Below, in pieces: positions 44,511 through 51,226 of a stretch of 64,000 nucleotides of DNA (its first letter is position 1; every line of letters starts with the position of its first letter). The notes below the pieces were generated by a model, which saw nothing but the letters and a program-made list of their open reading frames with translations, did no database searches and was not told where the DNA came from. The DNA lies in NCBI RefSeq assembly GCF_018383585.1, contig NZ_JAHAMK010000024.1, positions 1-64,000 of the forward strand. The letters are read 5' to 3'. The translations under genes were made by a program, and so were the position numbers. The stretch comes from Microvirga sp. 3-52. GTDB lineage: Bacteria; Pseudomonadota; Alphaproteobacteria; Rhizobiales; Beijerinckiaceae.

Positions 44511-45077
44511 ATGATTCCCATATTCATCAGCGGCCCCGCCGTCGAGCCCATAACGCTCGAGGCGATGAAGGCCTATCTTCGCGTCGACGTCGACGACGGT
44601 TCGCAGGACGACCTGATTGCGGGGCTCATCAAGGCGGCCCGCCTCATGGTCGAGGCGGCATCGCGGCGCATCCTGATCGAGCAGCACTGGCGCGTGGTGC
44701 TGGATCGCTGGCCCATCGGCGGAACGATCCTGCTGCCGCTGTCGCCGCTGATCGCCGTCGACGGCATCACCGTCACGGATGCATCGGGCAACGTCACCGA
44801 TGTCCCGGCGAGCGTCTTCGAGACGGACACCTTGAGCGATCCGCCGCGCATCGCGCTCGCCGGAGCGCCGGAGCCCGGCAAGCCGAAGCACGGCATCTCC
44901 ATTGCGCTGCGGGCAGGCTTCGGCGCCGCACCGGAGGCGGTGCCGGCCACGCTGAAGCTCGCGATCCGCATCCTCGTCGCCCATTGGTTCGAGAACCGGG
45001 GCGACGTGATCGGCGAGCAGATCCTCCCGCCCGAAGCCGTCGCCCTCGTGGCGCCGTTTCAGCGGATGCGGCTTTAG
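44511..45077 (+). CDS. GTA head-tail connector (gp6 adaptor)
   Basis: This 188-aa protein forms the ring under the portal in Rhodobacter-type GTAs. LEAMKAYLRVDVDDGSQDDLIAGLIKAARLMVEAASRRILIEQHWR is the usual phage gp6-like connector start. PLSPLIAVDGITV and the closing RILVAHWFENRGDV also fit. It is intact and starts at ATG 44511, right after the divergent protease gene, so its promoter space is only 24 bases. It must be read from upstream or from within the protease gene. Confidence 0.92.
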   Translation: MIPIFISGPAVEPITLEAMKAYLRVDVDDGSQDDLIAGLIKAARLMVEAASRRILIEQHWRVVLDRWPIGGTILLPLSPLIAVDGITVTDASGNVTDVPASVFETDTLSDPPRIALAGAPEPGKPKHGISIALRAGFGAAPEAVPATLKLAIRILVAHWFENRGDVIGEQILPPEAVALVAPFQRMRL

Positions 45078-45090
45078 GCGCCACCATACT

Positions 45091-45196
45091 CTCCTCCCCC
45101 TTGTGGGGAGAAGTTGGAGGTGGGGGTGTGAGCGCTAGCCTATGAAGGTCAGGCGCCGACACCCCCACCCTTAATCCCTCCCCACAAGGGGGAGGG
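45091..45196. repeat. Large inverted repeat between gp6 and gp7
   Basis: The left arm has CTCCCCCTTGTGGGGAG, a spacer and GGTGGGGGTGTG. The right arm has ACACCCCCACC and CTCCCCACAAGGGGGAG. The two long arms can fold into one hairpin of about 106 bases. It is unrelated to the main REP family. Confidence 0.8.
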
Positions 45197-45274
45197 AAAT
45201 GCGCATCATTTTTGCATCCCGTTGCCCGAAGTGCCGATGACGGGAGCGCTCTTCAATTGTTGGCAAGCATCTTC

Positions 45275-45610
45275 ATGAGAACCAAACCCATTCCCATCGG
45301 CGCGCGGGCGCGCCGGTTCGTGCTCGAGATGCCGCTCGAGCGGCCCGACGGTTTCGGCGGCGTCATCCGCACCTATACCTCCGGTCCCCAGCTCTGGGGC
45401 GCGATCGAGATGCTCTCGGGAGCCGAGCGCGTGCGCGCGGACCGCCCCGAGCAGAGCCTGACGCACCGCATCACCCTGCGCTATCGCGAGGGCCTGACCG
45501 GCGCCATGCGCCTGACCTCGGGACCGCGCCGCTTCGCCATCCGCGCGGCCTCCGATCCGGACGGATCGAAGCGCGATCTCGTCTGCCTCGTCGAGGAGAT
45601 GCGGGCATGA
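45275..45610 (+). CDS. GTA head-tail adaptor / stopper (gp7)
   Basis: This 111-aa protein is of the head-closure type. RARRFVLEMPLERPDGFGGVIRTYTSGPQLWGAIE is the family start. QSLTHRITLRYREGLTGAMRLTSGPRRFAIRAASDPDGSKRDLVCLVEE matches the core shared by Rhizobiales GTA gp7 proteins. The ATG at 45275 lacks a strong ribosome site. The stop overlaps the gp8 ATG (ATGA). Confidence 0.9.
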   Translation: MRTKPIPIGARARRFVLEMPLERPDGFGGVIRTYTSGPQLWGAIEMLSGAERVRADRPEQSLTHRITLRYREGLTGAMRLTSGPRRFAIRAASDPDGSKRDLVCLVEEMRA

Positions 45611-46017
45611 CGAGCCCCGTTCTCGCCTTGCGCCGCGCGATCCTGGACACGGCCGCGGCGGATGCGGAGCTGCGTGCGCTCATGGGTGGATCTTTACGCC
45701 TCTACGACGAGCCTCCGCGCGGCGCCGAGCCGGTCTATGCCCTGTTCTCCGATGTGCGCGCGACGGATTGGTCCACCGATCACGACCGTGGGCACGAGCA
45801 GAATCTCGGCATCGCGGTCTGGTCCGAGCGCGGCGGCGCGCGCACGGCGCTTGCCGTCGCCGAGCGCCTCGACGCGCTCCTCGACGATGCGCCGCTGCTG
45901 CTCGACGGGCACCGCCTCGTCAACCTGCGCGTCACGGAGCTCGCCTCCGAACGCGACAAGGACAGCGGGCTCAGCCGCGTCACCCTGCGCCTGCGCGCGG
46001 TGACGGAAGTGGCTTGA
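45607..46017 (+). CDS. GTA tail terminator (gp8, DUF3168)
   Basis: This 136-aa protein belongs to DUF3168. The N-terminal LRRAILDTAAADAELRALMGG and RLYDEPPRGAEPVYALFSDVRATDW are typical, as is HEQNLGIAVWSERGGARTALAVAERLDALLDD. It caps the tail tube in the RcGTA structure. It is translationally coupled to gp7 by ATGA. Confidence 0.9.
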   Translation: MTSPVLALRRAILDTAAADAELRALMGGSLRLYDEPPRGAEPVYALFSDVRATDWSTDHDRGHEQNLGIAVWSERGGARTALAVAERLDALLDDAPLLLDGHRLVNLRVTELASERDKDSGLSRVTLRLRAVTEVA

Positions 46018-46033
46018 GGGATTGCACCGTCCC

Positions 46034-46124
46034 ACGTCATGGCCGGCCTTGTGCCGGCCATCCCGATTGTTTGAAGCACTGCGCTCTTCCAGTCGGGATC
46101 ACCGGCACAAGGCCGGTGATGACG
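46034..46124. repeat. REP-like bipartite palindromic element
   Basis: ACGTCATGGCCGGCCTTGTGCC..CATCCCGAT and GTCGGGATCACCGGCACAAGG..GATGACG. This is one of the best preserved copies and separates gp8 from gp9. Confidence 0.9.
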
Positions 46125-46188
46125 AGAAGAGGATGTGAGCTCGCCTCCGTGCACATCTGGTTTTCTCTCACACAACAAAGGACATCCC

Positions 46189-46599
46189 ATGCCTGCTCAG
46201 AAGGGCAAGGACCTGCTCATCAAGATCGGTGACGGCAGCAGCGGCTTCGTCACCGTGGCGGGCTTGCGCACGCGCCAGATCGCCTTCAATGCCGAGACCG
46301 TGGACGTGACCCACGCCGAATCCGCCGGGCGCTGGCGCGAGCTCCTGGCCGGCGTCGGCGTGCGGCGCGCGTCGATCTCCGGCTCCGGCGTGTTCAAGGA
46401 CGAAGCATCCGACGCGCGCATGCGCCAGGTCTTCTTCGACGGTGACATCCTCACCTATCAGATCGTCATTCCCGATTTCGGCCGCGTCGAAGGCCCGTTC
46501 CAGATCACGAGCCTGGAATACCGCGGCGACCATGCGGGCGAGGTGACCTTCGAGATGGCGTTCGAGTCGGCGGGTGCGCTGGCGTTCGTGGCGCTGTGA
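46189..46599 (+). CDS. GTA major tail tube protein (gp9, TP901-1 family)
   Basis: This 136-aa protein starts with MPAQKGKDLLIKIGDG after an AAAGGACA site. VAGLRTRQIAFNAETVDVTHAESAGRWRELLAGVGVRRASISGSGVFKDEASD is the hallmark of the phage major tail protein TP901-1 family. The closing EYRGDHAGEVTFEMAFESAGALAF also fits. It polymerises into the tail tube. The frame is intact. Confidence 0.95.
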   Translation: MPAQKGKDLLIKIGDGSSGFVTVAGLRTRQIAFNAETVDVTHAESAGRWRELLAGVGVRRASISGSGVFKDEASDARMRQVFFDGDILTYQIVIPDFGRVEGPFQITSLEYRGDHAGEVTFEMAFESAGALAFVAL

Positions 46600-46635
46600 G
46601 CGCGCATCCGGCTGCTTCAACGACACTGGCTCTCC

Positions 46636-46726
46636 ACATCATCTCCGGCCTTGTGCCGGTGATCCCGATTGGAAAAACACGGCGCTTCACATCTTCGGGA
46701 TGGCCGGGACACGCCCGGCCATGACA
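46636..46726. repeat. REP-like bipartite palindromic element
   Basis: ACATCATCTCCGGCCTTGTGCC..GATCCCGAT and TTCGGGATGGCCGGGACACGCCC..CATGACAG form the arms, between gp9 and gp10. Confidence 0.85.
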
Positions 46727-46758
46727 GTGAGAGAATGCTCCAATCAGAAAGAAAAAAT

Positions 46759-47136
46759 ATGCCCAACAGACGACGGGGCGAGGTGGCGCTGCAGCTCGGC
46801 GACACGCGCTATACCCTCTGCCTGACCCTCGGTGCGCTGGCGGAGCTTGAGGACGCTTTCGGCGTCCAGGATCTCATGGGGCTCGGCCAGCGCTTCGGCA
46901 CGGGCGGCCTGTCGAGCCGCGACCTGCTCACGCTGCTCGCCGTCGCCCTGCGCGGCGGCGGCCATGCGCTGAGCGACGCGGCGGTGGCGAGCCTGCCGCT
47001 GCATGACGGGATCGAACCCGTGGCCGCAGCTCTCGCCGATCTCCTCGTCACGACCTTCGGCGGGGGCGAGGGATCGCTAAACCCTCCGGATCCGCAGGAT
47101 GCGAGCCGCACGCCTTCCCCTGGGACGACGCGCTGA
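46759..47136 (+). CDS. GTA tail assembly chaperone (gp10)
   Basis: This 125-aa protein begins MPNRRRGEVALQLGDTRYTLCLTLGALAELEDAF, the signature of the GTA gene-10 (GTA_TAM) family. GLGQRFGTGGLSSRDLLTLLAVALRGGG also fits. It helps assemble the tail tube around the tape measure. Its last 15 residues (DASRTPSPGTTR) look like out-of-frame translation of the gp10.1 start, suggesting the indel near 47100 also altered its C-terminus. Confidence 0.88.
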   Translation: MPNRRRGEVALQLGDTRYTLCLTLGALAELEDAFGVQDLMGLGQRFGTGGLSSRDLLTLLAVALRGGGHALSDAAVASLPLHDGIEPVAAALADLLVTTFGGGEGSLNPPDPQDASRTPSPGTTR

Positions 47137-47324
47137 CGCTCGGCCTGAGCATCCTGCGGTGGAGCCCTGACATCTTCTGGCGCGCGACGCCGCGTGAGCT
47201 GAGTGCGGCGTGGGAAGGGCTGTGCGGCGGTCGCAAGATCGGGCCGGCGCTGAGCGGCGATCTCAGGCGATTGATGGAGGCGTTTCCGGATGGCGACAGG
47301 ATCAGGGATACAGCGATTGGCTGA
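47099..47324 (+). pseudogene. GTA gp10.1 (tail assembly chaperone, DUF2376-like), start region out of frame
   Basis: A reading frame from 47103 to 47324 encodes FPWDDALTLGLSILRWSPDIFW then RATPRELSAAWEG, the clear signature of the small gp10.1 protein. It has no ATG, GTG or TTG in that frame. The expected ATG at 47099 (MRAAR) is one frame off, so one surplus base lies between 47101 and 47115. Without correction the protein is not made from a standard start. The 3' end overlaps the convergent lipoprotein gene. Confidence 0.75.
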
Positions 47325-47775
47325 AGACGACTCCATTGCGCCTGAGGCATTCGACTTCCAAATCTTCCTTCATTTCTTCCCGGCCGCGGGAGGGGGCGCG
47401 TCCGGCGACTGCATCGCTCGCCTCCTCGCGGCATGAGGTCGAAAGACGTTTCCACTGTTCGTCCGGCATCGTCACTCTTCCGACGAACGTTGCACCTTTT
47501 AGTTCGGCGCACATGATGTAGATCTGTCTCCAGGTATAGGAGACGGCGGTCTTCGGGTTGGCAGATGCGGTCGCCTTCTCGGCTTCGTAAGCGCATTCCT
47601 TTTCAGCGCGGCTCCACTCAGTCGAGCTGAGTCCAGGTGTTTTGAATACCGTTCTCGTGGGAGGGGTGCTCACACAGGCAGCCTCTGAACCCAACAAGAG
47701 CGCCGCGAGAACGATCCTGATCCATGGAGCAGAAATCGTGGTTGAAACAAAGCCCGTCGCGAACGTCGGTGACAC
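47302..47775 (-). CDS. Putative lipoprotein inserted antisense between gp10.1 and gp11
   Basis: This protein of about 157 aa starts at a GTG (47775), though the start is uncertain. A hydrophobic stretch WIRIVLAALLLGSEAAC ends in a lipobox-like Cys. The mature part (EWSRAEKECAYEAEKATASAN, YTWRQIYIMCAELKGATFVGRV) resembles small envelope lipoproteins with a Cys pair. It runs opposite to the GTA genes, and its 5' end overlaps that of gp11 head to head by about 38 bases. It is not a GTA gene. Confidence 0.65.
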   Translation of the reverse strand: MSPTFATGFVSTTISAPWIRIVLAALLLGSEAACVSTPPTRTVFKTPGLSSTEWSRAEKECAYEAEKATASANPKTAVSYTWRQIYIMCAELKGATFVGRVTMPDEQWKRLSTSCREEASDAVAGRAPSRGREEMKEDLEVECLRRNGVVFSQSLYP

Positions 47776-48412
47776 GCAAACCGAAGACCGCAAGCGCCAA
47801 CTTAACACCCTCATCGGCCTCTCCGAAAAGTTCGGCGACTCCCTGTCCAATGCTTTCGCCAAGAACATCGCGGAAGGCAAGAAATTTGATAACGTTCTGA
47901 AATCCGTGCGCCAATCCCTTGTGGAAACAGGGTTGCGCCTGGCGCTGGCGCCCCTGCAGATGGCCCTGAGCCAGAGCGTCAAGGGGATGATGACGGGCTC
48001 GCTCGAGGGTTCGCTGCCGCTCGACGGCGGCGGCCTCCTCGGCGGTCTCACCAAGGGGCTGGGCTCGATCCTCGGCTCGCTCTTCGGCGCCGGAGGCTCT
48101 GCCTTCGCGCAAGGCGGCGTGCTCTCGCGCGGCATGGTGATGCCGCTCGCGCAAGGCGGGGTGATCGGCGCGCCGACCTATTTCCCGCTCGGGCGCGGGC
48201 TCGGCGTCATGGGCGAGCAGGGCGCCGAGGCGGTGATGCCGCTGGCGCGCGGGCCGGACGGGCGGCTCGGCGTGCGCTCAGGCACTGGAGGGCGGCCGGT
48301 CTCGGTGACCGTGAACGTTTCGACGCCCGATGCGGAGAGCTTCCGCCGGTCCGAGGCGCAGGTCTCCGCCGCGCTCGCCCGGGCCGTCGCGCGCGGCCAG
48401 CGCGGGATGTAG
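47738..48412 (+). CDS. GTA tape measure protein, short form (gp11)
   Basis: This protein of about 224 aa is read from GTG 47738; the start is inferred from family length and the frame is open upstream to 47642. The N-terminal helix RQLNTLIGLSEKFGDSLSNAFAKNIAEGKKFDNVLKSVRQSL and APLQMALSQSVKGMM match the small GTA tape measure. Its Gly-rich end (LGRGLGVMGEQGAEAVMPLARGPDGRLGV) is very typical. The short length is normal for GTAs. The antisense lipoprotein gene overlaps its start. Confidence 0.87.
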   Translation: MVETKPVANVGDTQTEDRKRQLNTLIGLSEKFGDSLSNAFAKNIAEGKKFDNVLKSVRQSLVETGLRLALAPLQMALSQSVKGMMTGSLEGSLPLDGGGLLGGLTKGLGSILGSLFGAGGSAFAQGGVLSRGMVMPLAQGGVIGAPTYFPLGRGLGVMGEQGAEAVMPLARGPDGRLGVRSGTGGRPVSVTVNVSTPDAESFRRSEAQVSAALARAVARGQRGM

Positions 48413-48430
48413 GCCTTCGTGGGCATGTCG

Positions 48431-48504
48431 CACGTCATGGCCGATCCGGTGAAGCGCGGCGTCTCAAGCCATCGGGATCACCGGCACAAGGCCGGTGATG
48501 ACGT
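48431..48504. repeat. REP-like element with a partly deleted left arm
   Basis: CACGTCATGGCCGATCCGGT keeps only part of the left arm. The right arm ATCGGGATCACCGGCACAAGG..GATGACG is intact. Confidence 0.82.
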
Positions 48505-48545
48505 GAGAGGGTGTTATTCCTGGGGCTGCTCTCCAAGGATCGCGC

Positions 48546-48791
48546 TCAGCCGCCCGCCCCGTCGAGCATCGCCATGATCTCGTCCTTGATCCGAAGCCGG
48601 CGGCGCTTGAGCTCCTCCTCGACCTCGTCGGGCTTTGGCTCCACCCGGGTCTCGATCCGGTGGATCGTGCGGTTCAGTTCATCGTACTCGTCATAGAGCC
48701 GCGAGAAGTGATTGTTGCTCGTCTTGAGCTCGTGAATCCGGTCACGCTTGTCGGGGAAATCGTCCGCGAGGTCGTTGGGAGCATTGCTCAT
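48546..48791 (-). CDS. DUF465 / YdcH family protein
   Basis: This 81-aa, all-helical, highly charged protein starts at MSNAPNDLADDFPDKRD. HELKTSNNHFSRLYDEYDELNRTIHRIE is the YdcH signature, followed by ELKRRRLRIKDEIMAML. It is cytoplasmic and its role is unknown. It is inverted between gp11 and gp12, in a place where compact GTA clusters have no gene. Confidence 0.92.
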   Translation of the reverse strand: MSNAPNDLADDFPDKRDRIHELKTSNNHFSRLYDEYDELNRTIHRIETRVEPKPDEVEEELKRRRLRIKDEIMAMLDGAGG

Positions 48792-48872
48792 CGCCTGCTG
48801 GCTCCTTGTTGAATGGCGTTTCGCGACGTCAACGCCACCCTCATTCTTTCGTTTCAAGAACATGGATCGACC

Positions 48873-49511
48873 ATGGCCTCCGATTTCCACGAGGTCCGCT
48901 TTCCGCTCGATGTCAGCCTCGGCAGTCGGGGCGGACCGGTGCGGCGGACCGATATCGTCACGCTCGCCTCCGGCCGCGAGCACCGCAACAGCCGCTGGGC
49001 CGGGTCCCGCCGCCGCTACGATGCGGGCCTAGGGATCAGGACCGTCGATGCGCTGCATAGCGTGATCGCCTTCTTCGAGGAGCGGCGCGGCAGACTCTAC
49101 GGCTTCCGCTTCCGCGACCGGACCGACTGGCGCTCCGGCCCGCCCGCCAAGGAGCCCACGCCCCTCGACCAGCGCATCGGCACCGGCGACGGGCAGAGCG
49201 CGGGCTTCCCGTTGGTGAAGACCTACGGCGCGTCCTTCGCGCCTTACAGCCGCCCCATCGCCAAGCCCGTGGGCGGGACGGTCCGGGTGGCGGTCGACGG
49301 GATCGAGCAGGCGGTCGGATCGGGGTTCAACTGCGACCCCGCGACGGGTCTCGTGACCTTCACGGCCGCTCCACCTGCGGGCGCCGTCATCACAGCCGGG
49401 TTCGCCTTCGACGTGCCGGTGCGCTTCGACACGGACGAACTCGACATCGACCTCTCCACCTTCGACGCCGGCGGCATCCCGCAGATCCCGCTGATCGAGA
49501 TCGTTCCTTAG
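48873..49511 (+). CDS. GTA distal tail protein (gp12, DUF2460)
   Basis: This 212-aa protein starts at MASDFHEVRFPLDVSLGSRGGP. TDIVTLASGREHRNSRWAGSRRRYDAGLGIRTVDALHSVIAFFEERRGRLYGFRFRDR is the DUF2460 core. YSRPIAKPVGGTVRVAVDG and the final ELDIDLSTFDAGGIPQIPLIEI close it. It forms the distal tail ring. The frame is intact. Confidence 0.94.
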   Translation: MASDFHEVRFPLDVSLGSRGGPVRRTDIVTLASGREHRNSRWAGSRRRYDAGLGIRTVDALHSVIAFFEERRGRLYGFRFRDRTDWRSGPPAKEPTPLDQRIGTGDGQSAGFPLVKTYGASFAPYSRPIAKPVGGTVRVAVDGIEQAVGSGFNCDPATGLVTFTAAPPAGAVITAGFAFDVPVRFDTDELDIDLSTFDAGGIPQIPLIEIVP

Positions 49512-49518
49512 GCATCCT

Positions 49519-49661
49519 GTCATCCCCGGCGAGCGCAGCGAGGGAAGGGGATCCATGGCGTCGAGCACGCGGGTGGATTCCCTTCCCTTCCGCTTCGCTC
49601 CGGCCGGGAATGACACCGTCATGACACCCCATCGTCACCGGCCTTGTTCCGGCCATGACGG
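49519..49661. repeat. Second-type palindrome plus a REP half-copy
   Basis: GTCATCCCCGGCGAGCGCAGCG...GAAGGGGATCC and GGATTCCCTTCCC...CGCTTCGCTCCGGCCGGGAATGAC (49519-49614) are inverted arms of a second repeat type. A single REP arm ATCGTCACCGGCCTTGTTCC..GGCCATGACGG follows at 49631-49661. Confidence 0.75.
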
Positions 49662-49700
49662 AGCAGGGGTGAGATCTCGGTATCCACCACAAGGACACTC

Positions 49701-50591
49701 ATGCGCACCATTCCGCAGAACCTCGCCGCCCATCTGGCGGACGGGGCGACGAATCTCTGCCATTGCTGGAAGCTCACCCGCCTCGACGGCACCGCCTTCG
49801 GCTTCACCGATCACGATCGCGATCTCTCCTTCGCGGGCACTCTCTATGCGGCCCGAACCGGGCTCGAGGCCGCGGAGGCGACGGCCGAACTCGGCTTCGC
49901 CGTCGGTGGCGGCGAGGTCTCCGGCGCCCTCGTCTCCGCAGGGCTCACCGAGGACGATATCGCCTCGGGCCTCTATGACGATGCGGGCGTGGAAACCTGG
50001 CTCGTCAACTGGGGCAACGTGGAGGAGCGCCTGCTCCTCGATGTCGGCTCGATCGGCGAGATCCGTCGCGCCGACGGCGGCTTCGTCGCCGAGGTGAGGG
50101 GGCTCATGCATCGTTTCGACGAGGAGCGCGGGCGCCTGTTCCGCGCCACATGCTCGGCGGATCTCGGCGACGAGCGGTGCGGCATCAATCTCTCCTCGTC
50201 GGCATATTCCGATTCCGGCACCGTCACGCGCACGGACGGGGCGTTGTCCATCGCGGCCTCCGGCATCGGCTTCTCGGACGGATGGTGCACGGCAGGCCGG
50301 CTCACCTGGACGGGCGGCGACAATGCCGGCCTGTCGGTCGAGATCAAGGTGCATCGCGCGACCGGCGGCACGGACGAGTTCGACCTGTGGCAGCGCGCGC
50401 CTCGGGCCATTAAGGTCGGCGACACGTTCCGGGTCACGGCGGGCTGCGACAAGACTCATGCGACGTGCCGGGCGAAGTTCAGGAACGCCGTGAACTTCCG
50501 CGGCTTCCCGCACATGCCCGGCAACGACTTCATCATCCGCATGCCGCAACAGGGCGAGCCGGGCCTCGACGGCGGCAGCTTTTTTCGGTGA
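49701..50591 (+). CDS. GTA baseplate hub protein (gp13, DUF2163)
   Basis: This 296-aa protein starts MRTIPQNLAAHLADGATNLCHCWKLTRLDGTAFGFTDHDRDLSF, the DUF2163 pattern. AELGFAVGGGEVSGALVSAGLTEDDIASGLYDDAGVETWLVNW and the Cys-rich end (ATCSADLGDERCGIN, TAGCDKTHATCRAKFRNAVNFRGFPHMPGNDF) are typical. The clustered Cys could bind a metal or Fe-S centre. It forms the tail hub. The frame is intact. Confidence 0.94.
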   Translation: MRTIPQNLAAHLADGATNLCHCWKLTRLDGTAFGFTDHDRDLSFAGTLYAARTGLEAAEATAELGFAVGGGEVSGALVSAGLTEDDIASGLYDDAGVETWLVNWGNVEERLLLDVGSIGEIRRADGGFVAEVRGLMHRFDEERGRLFRATCSADLGDERCGINLSSSAYSDSGTVTRTDGALSIAASGIGFSDGWCTAGRLTWTGGDNAGLSVEIKVHRATGGTDEFDLWQRAPRAIKVGDTFRVTAGCDKTHATCRAKFRNAVNFRGFPHMPGNDFIIRMPQQGEPGLDGGSFFR

Positions 50592-50660
50592 GGCGCCACT
50601 TTTCCCTCGCCCTCGCCGAGAGGGGCAGGGGTGAGAGTGTTGTGACTTGGTGAAACCTTC

Positions 50661-50752
50661 CCGTCATGGCCGGGCCTGACCCGGCCATCCCGATGCTGTG
50701 AAGCGCAGCGCTTCAACGTATCGGGATCACCGGCACAAGGCCGGTGATGGCG
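50661..50752. repeat. REP-like bipartite palindromic element
   Basis: CCGTCATGGCCGGGCCTGACCC..CATCCCGAT and TATCGGGATCACCGGCACAAGG..GTGATGGCG are the arms, between gp13 and gp14. A small CCCTCGCC/GGCAGGGG-rich hairpin precedes it at about 50600-50632. Confidence 0.88.
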
Positions 50753-50797
50753 TTGGAGGGAGGGTGGAGGACTTTTCGGTTGCAAGCGATTTTGAAC

Positions 50798-51226
50798 ATG
50801 CCCCAACCCCACATCATCCTCGCCGAGGCGCGCTCCTGGATCGGCACGCCCTACCGCCATCAGGCGTCGCTCAAGGGCGTCGGCTGCGACTGCCTCGGGC
50901 TGCTGCGCGGAGTCGGGCGCGGCGTCATGGGCGAAGAGCCCGAACTGCCGCCGCCGTACTCGCCCGACTGGGCTGAAGCCGGAGCCGACACTCTGCTCGC
51001 CGCCGCGCGGAAACATCTCGTCGAGATCGCGTGCGATGAGTTTGCCGCAGGCGATGTGCTGCTCTTTCGCTGGCGCGATGCCATGCCGGCGAAGCACTGC
51101 GCGATCGCAGCCTCGCCCGACACCATGATCCACGCCCATGACGGCGCATCGGTGGCCGAGGTCGCGTTCCGCCCCTGGTGGCGGCGCCACCTCGCTTACG
51201 CCTTTCGCTTTCCGGACAAACCATAA
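50798..51226 (+). CDS. GTA cell-wall peptidase (gp14, NlpC/P60)
   Basis: This 142-aa protein starts MPQPHIILAEARSWIGTPYRHQASLKGVGCDCLGLLRGVG. The NlpC/P60 nucleophile is C32 (in CDC) and the His is in AKHCAIAA or the later MIHAHDG. It is thought to open peptidoglycan during DNA delivery. Its stop overlaps the gp15 start by one base. Confidence 0.92.
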   Translation: MPQPHIILAEARSWIGTPYRHQASLKGVGCDCLGLLRGVGRGVMGEEPELPPPYSPDWAEAGADTLLAAARKHLVEIACDEFAAGDVLLFRWRDAMPAKHCAIAASPDTMIHAHDGASVAEVAFRPWWRRHLAYAFRFPDKP

